7,453 nt of DNA from Clostridia bacterium (GTDB lineage Bacteria > Bacillota > Clostridia > Lachnospirales > CAG-274): positions 1 through 7,453 of the forward strand of contig JAUNPM010000073.1 in assembly GCA_030536675.1 (NCBI GenBank), read 5' to 3'. This document shows, piece by piece, positions 1 to 6,492 of this stretch (position 1 is its first letter; every line of letters begins with the position of its first letter). The notes beneath the pieces were generated by a model. That model was not told the DNA's origin, did no database searches, and saw only the letters and a program-made list of their open reading frames with translations. A program made the translations under genes and the position numbers.

Positions 1-590
1 AGTATATTTTGCAGGAGCTTCCCTTGCTTATCGGAAACGGCAGTGTAATTGAAAAGGTCAAAAGCAGGGTCACAAACAAAAGCTCCTTAATGGCTGTCAA
101 TTATCTTGAAGAGCTTTACAACATATTAAGCTCCACAGGCTTTGAAAAATATATTTCATTTGACCTTGGTGTTATAGGCTCTATGGATTATTACACGGGA
201 CTTATTTTCAGAGGCTATGCAAAGGGCACAGGCTCTTCAATACTTGACGGAGGAAGATATGACAATATGGTTGAAAAATTCGGTATTGAAATGCCTGCCG
301 TAGGCTTTGCCCTTAAAGTAAACGACATAATCAAAATTTTGGAAAGTAATGAAAAAAGCTGTGCCGATTATCTTCTTGCATATGACGGCAAAAGCAGAAC
401 AGCCGCTTTTAAAAAAGCCGACGAATTAAGAAAAAAAGGCTTTTGCGTTGTCAACGGTTTTATAGGCGCAGATATTGAAAAGAACCGTAAATATGCCTTA
501 AATAAAAATATACCCGATATTTTATACTTTGAAGAAAACAGCTTTAAAATAATAAACAGTGCCGACGGCAGTGAAAAGGAGGCAAAATAA
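1..590 (+). CDS. hisZ: HisZ, ATP phosphoribosyltransferase regulatory subunit (5'-truncated)
   Basis: This is the C-terminal half of a histidyl-tRNA-synthetase-like protein. The reading frame is open to the left edge (codons from base 3), so the TTG at base 9 is not the real start. Visible class II synthetase-like elements are MDYYTG (bases 183-200), matching the HisRS RGLDYY histidine-binding motif, and DGGRYDNM (246-269), matching motif 3. The arginine of RGLDYY, catalytic in true HisRS, is replaced (GSMDYY), so aminoacylation is unlikely. HisZ is known to pair with short-form HisG as the regulatory, histidine-sensing subunit of ATP phosphoribosyltransferase, and the next gene encodes exactly that short form. 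About 80 residues follow the catalytic-like core, so this is not one of the short HisZ forms that stop there. The stop codon overlaps the hisG ATG by one base (TAATG), which suggests translational coupling. A genuine HisRS is the only serious alternative; the lost arginine and the context argue against it. Confidence 0.9.
   Translation, partial: YILQELPLLIGNGSVIEKVKSRVTNKSSLMAVNYLEELYNILSSTGFEKYISFDLGVIGSMDYYTGLIFRGYAKGTGSSILDGGRYDNMVEKFGIEMPAVGFALKVNDIIKILESNEKSCADYLLAYDGKSRTAAFKKADELRKKGFCVVNGFIGADIEKNRKYALNKNIPDILYFEENSFKIINSADGSEKEAK
575..582 (+). promoter_or_regulatory. Strong ribosome binding site of hisG
   Basis: AAAGGAGG lies inside the last codons of hisZ, 7 bases before the hisG ATG at 590. 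It fixes the hisG start and supports coupled translation of the two subunits of one enzyme. Confidence 0.8.
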
Positions 591-1228
591 TGGACTACTT
601 AACTTTTGCCTTGGCTAAAGGCAGACTTGCTGAAAAAAGTATGGAAATGCTTGAAAAAATAGGCATTACCTGTGATGAAATGAAGGAAAGCTCCCGCAAG
701 CTTATATTTACAAACGAAGAGCAAAAAGTAAAATTTTTCCTTGCAAAGGCTTCCGATGTTCCCACTTATGTTGAAAGCGGCACAGCGGATATAGGCATTG
801 TGGGAAAGGATACCCTTCTTGAAGAGGGACGCAATCTTTATGAAGTCCTTGATCTTAAAATGGGTAAGTGCAGATTTGCCGTTGCGGGATATAAGGAAAT
901 TGAAAATAAGCTGAATAATTCAATGGATCTGATCGTTGCAACAAAATATCCCAACATTGCAAAGGAATATTTTTATCAGAAAAAGCATCAGACTATAGAA
1001 ATAGTCAAGCTTAACGGAAGCGTTGAACTTGCTCCCATTGTAGGCTTAAGCGACGTAATTGTGGATATAGTTGAAACAGGTTCAACTCTTAAGGCTAACG
1101 GGCTTGAAGTCCTTGCAGATATTTGTCCCGTATCCGCAAGAGTTGTTGTAAACAGAGTAAGTATGAAACTTGAACACGAAAGAATAGCCAAAATAATAGA
1201 AGGCTTAAGAAAATTAATAAACAATTAA
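590..1228 (+). CDS. hisG: ATP phosphoribosyltransferase catalytic subunit, short form (HisG-S)
   Basis: This enzyme catalyses the first, committed step of histidine synthesis: ATP + PRPP to N1-(5-phosphoribosyl)-ATP + PPi, in the cytoplasm. The 212-residue protein has the periplasmic-binding-protein-like fold signature of the family. Visible elements are an N-terminal LAKGRL segment (8-13), ADIGIVGKD (66-74), and the PRPP-binding loop DIVETGSTLKANGL (159-172). It ends about 40 residues after that loop and so lacks the roughly 80-residue C-terminal ACT-like regulatory domain of long HisG. By family knowledge it needs HisZ for activity and feedback inhibition, and hisZ lies directly upstream with a 1-base overlap. 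The ATG at 590 is chosen from the AAAGGAGG site and the conserved N-terminus. Ten bases separate it from hisD. Confidence 0.97.
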   Translation: MDYLTFALAKGRLAEKSMEMLEKIGITCDEMKESSRKLIFTNEEQKVKFFLAKASDVPTYVESGTADIGIVGKDTLLEEGRNLYEVLDLKMGKCRFAVAGYKEIENKLNNSMDLIVATKYPNIAKEYFYQKKHQTIEIVKLNGSVELAPIVGLSDVIVDIVETGSTLKANGLEVLADICPVSARVVVNRVSMKLEHERIAKIIEGLRKLINN

Positions 1229-1238
1229 AGGTGATAAA

Positions 1239-2537
1239 ATGATAAATATTATTAAATATAACGACAATGAGGGCAAAAAACTCATTAATGCCCTTCTCTC
1301 CCGTTCACAGCTTGAGCACGGCAATATTCAGGAAATTGTAAACGGAATAATTTCAGACATAAAAACAAAGGGTGACAAGGCTTTATTTAAATACACACGT
1401 AAATTCGACAAATTTGACGTAAACAGTCAAAACATACTTGTAACCGAAGAGGAAATAGAGGAAGCCTACAAAAGCGTAGACGAAGAACTTATAAGAGTTA
1501 TAAAAAGATCAGCAAAAAGAATAGGTGATTTTCACCAAAAGCAAAAAATAAACAGCTGGCTGGAGCCTGCAAAAAACGGTGAAATGCTTGGACAGCTTAT
1601 AAGACCTCTTGAAAAGGTTGGTGTTTATGTTCCCGGCGGAAAGGCAGCATATCCTTCAAGCGTACTTATGAATATTATTCCTGCCAAGGTTGCGGGAGTT
1701 GAAGAAATAATTATGACTACTCCTCCTTCTCCCCAAGGCAAAATAAATCCCACAACAATAGTTGCTGCGGATATTGCGGGAGTTCACAAGATCTATAAGG
1801 CAGGAGGCGCACAGGCAATAGCCGCTCTTGCTTTCGGTACGGAATCAATACCTAAGGTTGACAAGATAGTAGGTCCGGGCAACATATTTGTGGCACTTGC
1901 AAAAAGAAGTGTTTACGGCTATGTAAATATAGATTCGGTTGCGGGACCAAGTGAAATACTTATACTTGCAGATGAGAGCGCAGTTCCCGAATATGTTGCG
2001 GCCGATCTCCTTTCACAGGCAGAGCACGATGAGCTTGCCTCTGCAATTCTCATTACAGACAATTTCGAGCTTGCACAAAAGGTACAGCTTGAGGCAGAAA
2101 ATCAGACAAATGCTCTTGAAAGAAAGGAAATAATAAAGAAATCACAGGACAATTACGGTGCAATAATAGTTGTAGACAACTTTGACGAGGCATGTGCATT
2201 ATGCAACAAAATTGCACCTGAACATCTTGAAATATCCACAAGAGAGCCCTTCAGCCTTTTGCACAAAATACACAATGCCGGAGCAATTTTTATGGGACAT
2301 TATACCCCCGAACCCTTGGGAGATTATATGGCGGGACCAAACCACGTTCTCCCTACGGGAGGTACGGCAAGATTTTTCTCCCCTCTTTCAATTGACGACT
2401 ATATTAAAAAGTCAAGTATAATATCCTTCAGCAAAGAAGCTATGGAAGAGCTTGGGGAAGACGTTATCAAATTTGCGGAGGCAGAGGGACTTACCGCTCA
2501 CGCAAATTCAATTAAAGTAAGACTTAAGGACAGATAG
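1239..2537 (+). CDS. hisD: Histidinol dehydrogenase (HisD)
   Basis: This zinc enzyme oxidises L-histidinol to L-histidine in two NAD-dependent steps, the end of the pathway. The 432-residue length is typical of the family. All key residues known from the E. coli enzyme are recognisable. Zinc ligands are Gln260 and His263 (in LLSQAEHDELA), Asp362 (in GDYMAGPNHVLPTGG) and His421 (in AEGLTAHANS). The catalytic acid/base pair is Glu328-His329 (in IAPEHLEI). The glycine-rich YVPGGKAAYPSS segment near 130-141 and VGPGN at 211-215 are also classic. The start ATG has AAAGGTGAT at 1227-1235 just upstream, overlapping the hisG stop. Twelve bases separate it from hisB. The full catalytic set and length indicate an intact, functional gene. 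Confidence 0.98.
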   Translation: MINIIKYNDNEGKKLINALLSRSQLEHGNIQEIVNGIISDIKTKGDKALFKYTRKFDKFDVNSQNILVTEEEIEEAYKSVDEELIRVIKRSAKRIGDFHQKQKINSWLEPAKNGEMLGQLIRPLEKVGVYVPGGKAAYPSSVLMNIIPAKVAGVEEIIMTTPPSPQGKINPTTIVAADIAGVHKIYKAGGAQAIAALAFGTESIPKVDKIVGPGNIFVALAKRSVYGYVNIDSVAGPSEILILADESAVPEYVAADLLSQAEHDELASAILITDNFELAQKVQLEAENQTNALERKEIIKKSQDNYGAIIVVDNFDEACALCNKIAPEHLEISTREPFSLLHKIHNAGAIFMGHYTPEPLGDYMAGPNHVLPTGGTARFFSPLSIDDYIKKSSIISFSKEAMEELGEDVIKFAEAEGLTAHANSIKVRLKDR

Positions 2538-2549
2538 AAAGGAAAATAT

Positions 2550-3140
2550 ATGGACAGAATATCTGTAATTGACAGGAACACATTTGAAACAAAGATACAT
2601 ATGCGCCTTGATATTGACGGCAGCGGCATAAACAATATAGATACGGGCATTGGCTTTTTCGACCATATGCTTACTCATATTTCAAAGCACGGATTTATGG
2701 ATCTGGATATTAATGCCGACGGTGATCTTGATGTTGACTGCCACCATACCGTTGAAGATGTGGGCATTGTTCTGGGAAAGTGCATAGGAGAAGCCTTAGG
2801 CGACAAAGCAGGCATAAAGAGATACGGACAGGCTATTGTCCCAATGGACGAAGCCCTTGTTCTCTGTGCAATAGACTTTTCGGGCAGATCCTATTTAAAT
2901 TTTGACGCACAATTTACAATACCGAGCTTGGGACTTTTTGACGTTGAGATGGTGGAAGAATTTTTCAGGGCAGTATCCGATAACTGCGGTATGACCCTCC
3001 ACATTAAGGTTCTTGACGGAAAAAATAATCACCATATTGCGGAAGGTATATTCAAGGCATTCGGAAGAGCCGTGGATATGGCTACACAAATTGACGAAAG
3101 AATAGACGGAGTATTATCTACAAAGGGAATGTTGGAATAA
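2550..3140 (+). CDS. hisB: Imidazoleglycerol-phosphate dehydratase (HisB, monofunctional)
   Basis: The enzyme dehydrates imidazole-glycerol phosphate to imidazole-acetol phosphate. It is a manganese-dependent cytoplasmic protein that assembles as a large oligomer in known members. The 196-residue length matches the monofunctional form and excludes the enterobacterial fusion to histidinol-phosphate phosphatase. Diagnostic motifs are GFFDHMLTH (35-43), CHHTVEDVG (64-72), PMDEAL (98-103) and NNHHIAEGIFKAFGRA (159-174). The two HHxxxE clusters (His65-His66-Glu69 and His161-His162-Glu165) supply the metal ligands in the family. AAAGGA (2538-2543) precedes the ATG. Its stop overlaps the hisH start by one base (TAATG). 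Because no phosphatase domain is fused, histidinol-phosphate phosphatase must come from a gene outside the window. Confidence 0.98.
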   Translation: MDRISVIDRNTFETKIHMRLDIDGSGINNIDTGIGFFDHMLTHISKHGFMDLDINADGDLDVDCHHTVEDVGIVLGKCIGEALGDKAGIKRYGQAIVPMDEALVLCAIDFSGRSYLNFDAQFTIPSLGLFDVEMVEEFFRAVSDNCGMTLHIKVLDGKNNHHIAEGIFKAFGRAVDMATQIDERIDGVLSTKGMLE

Positions 3141-3736
3141 TGATAGCTATAATAGATTACGGAATGGGAAATTTAAGAAGCGTTCAAAAGGCACTTGAAT
3201 TTGTTGGACAAAACGCTGTAATAACAGATGATATAAATATTATTCAAAAAGCAGACAAAATCGTTCTTCCAGGTGTTGGAGCCTTTGGGGACGCCATAAA
3301 AACAATAAGGGAAAAAGGCTTTGACAGGGAAATATATTCCGCCTGCAAAAGCGGCAAGCCCTTTTTGGGCATTTGTCTTGGTATGCAAATGATTTTTGAC
3401 AAAAGCTATGAATACGGTGAATTTGAAGGCTTGGGGCTTATACCGGGAGAAATAAAGCTTCTTCCCGACAATGTAAAAAAGCCTCATATCGGCTGGAACA
3501 ATTTAAATGTTAAAATGAAAGCACCGCTTTTTGAAAACACGGGAGAAAATCCCTATGTTTATTTTGTACATTCTTATTATCTTGAAACAGATGCCCCTGT
3601 AGTTTCAGCCACTACTCAATATGGCAAAGAAATTCAGGTAGCAGTTCAGAAGGATAATATTTTTGCCCTCCAGTTTCACCCGGAAAAAAGCGGTGATGTA
3701 GGGCTTGAAATTTTAAAAAGTTTTGGAGGATTGTAA
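3140..3736 (+). CDS. hisH: Imidazole glycerol phosphate synthase, glutaminase subunit (HisH)
   Basis: This class I glutamine amidotransferase releases ammonia from glutamine and channels it to HisF, which joins it to PRFAR to give imidazole-glycerol phosphate and AICAR. The 198-residue protein shows DYGMGNLRSV (6-15), the oxyanion-strand motif PGVG (44-47), the nucleophile Cys79 in LGICLGMQ, and the remaining triad residues His180 and Glu182 in QFHPEKS. All catalytic residues are present. The start overlaps the hisB stop by one base and has no close consensus ribosome binding site; AAAGGGA at 3122-3128 is rather distant. Initiation may therefore depend on coupling to hisB. Its partner hisF is not adjacent here, being separated by hisA and the YitT-family gene. 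Confidence 0.98.
   Translation: MIAIIDYGMGNLRSVQKALEFVGQNAVITDDINIIQKADKIVLPGVGAFGDAIKTIREKGFDREIYSACKSGKPFLGICLGMQMIFDKSYEYGEFEGLGLIPGEIKLLPDNVKKPHIGWNNLNVKMKAPLFENTGENPYVYFVHSYYLETDAPVVSATTQYGKEIQVAVQKDNIFALQFHPEKSGDVGLEILKSFGGL
3725..3730 (+). promoter_or_regulatory. Ribosome binding site that sets the hisA start
   Basis: GGAGGA lies 7 bases before the ATG at 3738. It rules out the in-frame TTG at 3723, which would sit upstream of and on the ribosome site and would add five non-conserved residues before MQIYPAID. Confidence 0.85.
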
Positions 3737-3737
3737 T

Positions 3738-4451
3738 ATGCAAATTTATCCCGCTATAGATATAATAGACGGAAAAGCCGTAAGACTTTCTCAAGGCAGC
3801 TTTAAAAATGTAACGGTCTTTAACGATTCCCCTGTCGAAGCAGCAAAAAACTGGGTCGAAGCAGGCGCCACATACATACACATAGTCGATCTTGACGGAG
3901 CAAGGTACGGCAAAACATATGTAACGGAAATTATAAAGGATATAAAGTCAAAATATAATATAAAAATAGAAACAGGCGGCGGAGTAAGAACAATGTCCGA
4001 TATAGATGACAGGATAAATGCAGGTGCTTCAAGAGTTATTATAGGCACTGCGGCAGTTAAGGATCCACAGCTTGTAAAAGAGGCAGTTGAAAAATACGGT
4101 GATAAAATCGCCGTAGGTGTTGATGCCAAAGACGGTATGGCTGCTATATCAGGCTGGGAAGAGGTAAGCAATGTAAGCGCTGTTGAGCTTTGTTTAAAAA
4201 TGAAGTCATACGGTGTAAACACAATTATATATACGGATATTTCAAAGGACGGTATGATGTGCGGACCTAATATTGCATCAACAAAAGAGCTTATTGAAAA
4301 AACAGGTATGGACATTATTGCCTCAGGCGGTGTTTCTCAAATGAAAGACATTGAGAACGTATCAAGCATAAAAGCAGCAGGTGTTATTATAGGCAAGGCG
4401 CTTTATAACGGTGCTCTTGATTTAAAAGAAGTAATAAATAGGTTTCAGTAA
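3738..4451 (+). CDS. hisA: Phosphoribosylformimino-AICAR-phosphate isomerase (HisA)
   Basis: HisA is a (beta/alpha)8-barrel isomerase that converts ProFAR to PRFAR by an Amadori rearrangement, supplying the substrate of HisH/HisF. From the ATG at 3738 it is 237 residues, normal for the family. Visible elements are YPAIDIIDGKAVRL (4-17) with the catalytic Asp8 on the first strand, IVDLDGA (49-55), TGGGVR (79-84) in the first phosphate site, GVDAKDG (127-133) with the second catalytic Asp129, YTDISKDGM (165-173), and ASGGVS (195-200) in the second phosphate site. A longer in-frame start (TTG at 3723) is rejected because of the ribosome site at 3725-3730. The next gene starts 14 bases after the stop. 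It is a distant paralogue of hisF in the same operon, and the DIIDG and VDAKDG motifs distinguish it from HisF. Confidence 0.97.
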   Translation: MQIYPAIDIIDGKAVRLSQGSFKNVTVFNDSPVEAAKNWVEAGATYIHIVDLDGARYGKTYVTEIIKDIKSKYNIKIETGGGVRTMSDIDDRINAGASRVIIGTAAVKDPQLVKEAVEKYGDKIAVGVDAKDGMAAISGWEEVSNVSAVELCLKMKSYGVNTIIYTDISKDGMMCGPNIASTKELIEKTGMDIIASGGVSQMKDIENVSSIKAAGVIIGKALYNGALDLKEVINRFQ

Positions 4452-4465
4452 TTGGGGATGATTTA

Positions 4466-5332
4466 ATGAGCGACAACAGATCATTAAAAACGGTAATTAT
4501 AAAATATATTTTTTCATATATAATGATAACCCTTGGTGCAATTATTTCAGCCTTTGCCATTGAAGAATTTTTAGTTGCAAAGCAAATACTTGACGGCGGT
4601 GTTGTGGGTATATCAATTATTTTGAATCACCTTACAAACATAAGGCTCAGTTATTTTACAATAGTACTTAATATACCTTTTATTATATTAGGCTGGAAAT
4701 TGCTGGGCAAGACCTTTGCTTTTAAGGCAACATATGCAATGGTGGTATTTTCAATATTCCTCCTTGTATTTGAAGAAATGAATGAAATAACAGATGACCC
4801 CCTTTTGGCGACGGTTTACGGCGGTTTATTTTTAGGTCTTGGCGTAGGTCTTATTTTAAGAGCAGGCGGCTGTGTAGACGGCTTTGATGCAGTTTCCCTT
4901 CTTTTAAGCAAAAAAACTCAGTTTTCCGTAGGACAGATAATATTATTTTTTAATCTTATTATTTTCTCCTGTGCAGGCTTTATATTCGGTCCCGACAGAG
5001 CATTATACAGTCTGCTTACATATTTTATAACATCTAAGGTTATAGATATGGTTGAAACAGGCTTTGAACAAGCAAAGGCTGTTATGATAATTACGGAAAA
5101 CGGCGAAAGAATAGCCGACAATATTTATAAGCATTTGGGCAGGACAGTTACCCTCCTTGAAGGTGAAGGTCTTATAAGCGGTAAAAAAATAGTACTTTAC
5201 TGTGTTGTAACAAGAATTGAATTAAGTGAGCTTAAGCGTATAGTCAGAGAGGACGACGGTTCTGTTTTTATGACTATATCCGACGTTTCCGAAATAGTAG
5301 GTTCACATATTAAAAAGAAAAAAGAAGATTAA
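4466..5332 (+). CDS. YitT-family membrane protein with C-terminal DUF2179 domain
   Basis: This is a 288-residue integral membrane protein of the widespread Firmicute YitT family; its biochemical function is unknown. Hydrophobic segments are visible at about 10-32, 41-55, 61-79, 84-102, 113-132, 154-175 and possibly 178-195. The first half carries LDGGVVGISIIL (42-53), and a related glycine-rich repeat GGCVDGFDAVSLLLSKK (134-150) follows, as expected for the duplicated membrane domain. From about 205 the protein is soluble: MIITENGERIADNI, then GRTVTLLEGEGLISG (225-239) and KKIVLYCVVTR form the DUF2179 domain. It ends in a lysine-rich tail. GGGGATG (4454-4460) precedes the ATG. The gene lies 14 bases after hisA and is flanked by his genes on the same strand, so co-transcription is likely. 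A transport or ligand-sensing role tied to histidine metabolism is only an inference from position. Confidence 0.93.
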   Translation: MSDNRSLKTVIIKYIFSYIMITLGAIISAFAIEEFLVAKQILDGGVVGISIILNHLTNIRLSYFTIVLNIPFIILGWKLLGKTFAFKATYAMVVFSIFLLVFEEMNEITDDPLLATVYGGLFLGLGVGLILRAGGCVDGFDAVSLLLSKKTQFSVGQIILFFNLIIFSCAGFIFGPDRALYSLLTYFITSKVIDMVETGFEQAKAVMIITENGERIADNIYKHLGRTVTLLEGEGLISGKKIVLYCVVTRIELSELKRIVREDDGSVFMTISDVSEIVGSHIKKKKED

Positions 5333-5334
5333 CT

Positions 5335-5360
5335 TAAAATTTAAAATACATAAAATTTTA
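5335..5360 (+). repeat. AT-only inverted repeat in the gap before hisF
   Basis: TAAAATTT (5335-5342) and AAATTTTA (5353-5360) are perfect inverted copies with a 10-base loop, in the 61-base gap between the YitT-family gene and hisF. The stem is made only of A:T pairs and no T-run follows, so it is a poor terminator. It could be a processing or pausing site, or chance in AT-rich sequence. No convincing internal promoter was found in this gap. Confidence 0.35.
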
Positions 5361-5381
5361 CATAACTTTAATAAAGTATCC

Positions 5382-5386
5382 GGAGG
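5382..5386 (+). promoter_or_regulatory. Ribosome binding site of hisF
   Basis: GGAGG within CCGGAGGTC lies 7 bases before the ATG at 5394. It is one of the strongest sites in the operon and, with the preceding gap, allows hisF to be translated independently of the YitT-family gene. Confidence 0.8.
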
Positions 5387-5393
5387 TCAAACA

Positions 5394-6155
5394 ATGCACA
5401 CTAAGCGTATTATACCATGCCTTGACGTCAACAACGGCAGAGTTGTTAAGGGCGTGAATTTTGTAAATTTAAGAGATGCGGGAGATCCTGTTGAAATAGC
5501 TTCAATGTATAACAGATCCTTGGCTGATGAAATAGTTTTTCTGGATATTACAGCTTCGTCCGACGACAGAAATATTATGCTCGATGTAGTTTCAAGAACG
5601 GCAGAACAGGTTTTTATTCCCCTTACCGTAGGCGGAGGAATAAGAAGTATTGAGGATTTCAGAAAAATATTAAGCGCGGGAGCAGACAAAATAGCAGTCA
5701 ATTCAGGTGCTCTCAAAAGACCCGAGCTTATTAACGAGGCAGCAGAAAAATTCGGCAACCAATGCGTTGTTGTTGCCATTGACGCAAAAAGGCGCAGTGA
5801 CGGCGGATTTGACGTGTACTTAAACGGTGGTAGAGTAAATACGGGAAAGGACGCTGTCAAATGGGCTGTTGAAGCCGAAAAAAGAGGTGCGGGAGAAATA
5901 CTTCTTACAAGTATGGATTGTGACGGCACAAAATCAGGCTACGATATTGAGCTTACAAAAGCAATAAGCGACAGTGTTTCAATACCCGTAATAGCTTCCG
6001 GAGGAGCAGGAACAATGGAACACTTTGCAGAAGCTCTTACAGAGGGCGGTGCAGAAGCAGCTCTTGCAGCAAGTCTTTTCCATTACAAGGAAATGGAAAT
6101 AATTGACTTAAAGAAATACCTTGCCTCAAAAAACATTCCCGTAAGATTAAGATAG
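5394..6155 (+). CDS. hisF: Imidazole glycerol phosphate synthase, cyclase subunit (HisF)
   Basis: HisF uses ammonia channelled from HisH to cyclise PRFAR into imidazole-glycerol phosphate, releasing AICAR to purine synthesis. The 253-residue (beta/alpha)8 barrel is of normal length. It starts with the hallmark KRIIPCLDVNNGRVVKGVNF (4-23), with catalytic Asp11. Other elements are DITASSDDR (51-59), VGGGIRS (79-85), VVVAIDAKR (125-133) with catalytic Asp130, the long loop with DVYLNGGR (140-147), LTSMDCDGTKSGYD (171-184), and ASGGAG (201-206) for phosphate binding. Both catalytic aspartates and both phosphate-binding loops are intact. The stop TAG merges into the hisI ribosome site (TAGGAGAA). 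It is separated from its partner hisH by hisA and the YitT-family gene. Confidence 0.98.
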   Translation: MHTKRIIPCLDVNNGRVVKGVNFVNLRDAGDPVEIASMYNRSLADEIVFLDITASSDDRNIMLDVVSRTAEQVFIPLTVGGGIRSIEDFRKILSAGADKIAVNSGALKRPELINEAAEKFGNQCVVVAIDAKRRSDGGFDVYLNGGRVNTGKDAVKWAVEAEKRGAGEILLTSMDCDGTKSGYDIELTKAISDSVSIPVIASGGAGTMEHFAEALTEGGAEAALAASLFHYKEMEIIDLKKYLASKNIPVRLR

Positions 6156-6164
6156 GAGAACAAT

Positions 6165-6491
6165 ATGGAAATTAAATTTAATAAAGACGGACTTGTGCCT
6201 GCCATTGCTCAGGATCACGAAACAAAGGAAGTGCTTATGCTTGCTTATATGAACCAAGAGGCATTTGATCTTACGGTGAAAACAGGTAAGGCAACATATT
6301 ACAGCAGGTCAAGACAAAGCCTATGGATAAAAGGCGAAACAAGCGGTCATTTTCAGCACGTTAAGGAAATAAGATACGATTGCGACTGTGATACCATACT
6401 TTTGCTTGTAAAACAAGACGGCGCCGCCTGCCATACAGGAAACTACTCCTGTTTTTACAGAAAACTTGAAGATTTTAAAGGAGAAGAATAA
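6165..6491 (+). CDS. hisI: Phosphoribosyl-AMP cyclohydrolase (HisI, monofunctional)
   Basis: HisI opens the purine ring of phosphoribosyl-AMP, the third step of the pathway. The 108-residue protein is a stand-alone cyclohydrolase rather than the HisIE fusion found in many bacteria. Recognisable segments are LMLAYMNQEAF (24-34), ATYYSRSRQSLWIKGETSGH (43-62), DCDCD (72-76) and ACHTGNYSCF (88-97). By comparison with the structurally known archaeal HisI, Asp72, Asp74 and Asp76 would bind magnesium, and Cys73, Cys89 and Cys96 would bind zinc across the dimer; the 16- and 7-residue spacings fit. AGGAGAA (6154-6160) overlaps the hisF stop and precedes the ATG. Its stop lies one base before the hisE ATG. 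Confidence 0.98.
   Translation: MEIKFNKDGLVPAIAQDHETKEVLMLAYMNQEAFDLTVKTGKATYYSRSRQSLWIKGETSGHFQHVKEIRYDCDCDTILLLVKQDGAACHTGNYSCFYRKLEDFKGEE
6477..6483 (+). promoter_or_regulatory. Ribosome binding site that sets the hisE start
   Basis: AAAGGAG within the last codons of hisI lies 9 bases before the ATG at 6493. It excludes the in-frame TTG at 6466, which would place the ribosome site inside the coding sequence. Confidence 0.8.
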
Positions 6492-6492
6492 T

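Noticed and set aside
988..1224. Open frame on the - strand opposite the 3' half of hisG
   Set aside because: It is fully contained in hisG, and its hydrophobic, threonine/serine-rich translation is a shadow of the hisG codons.
3791..4315. Long open frame (174 codons) on the - strand opposite hisA
   Set aside because: It lies wholly within a clear hisA gene, has no recognisable domain, and its serine- and isoleucine-rich composition is what the antisense of this codon usage gives.
5341..5380. Possible internal promoter before hisF
   Set aside because: TTTACA (5357-5362) and TAATAA (5369-5374) resemble promoter boxes but are only 6 bases apart; no pair with 16-18 base spacing was found.
5387..5929. 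Long open frame (180 codons) on the - strand opposite hisF
   Set aside because: It is antisense to the strongly conserved hisF, shows no family motif, and is composition-driven like the one opposite hisA.
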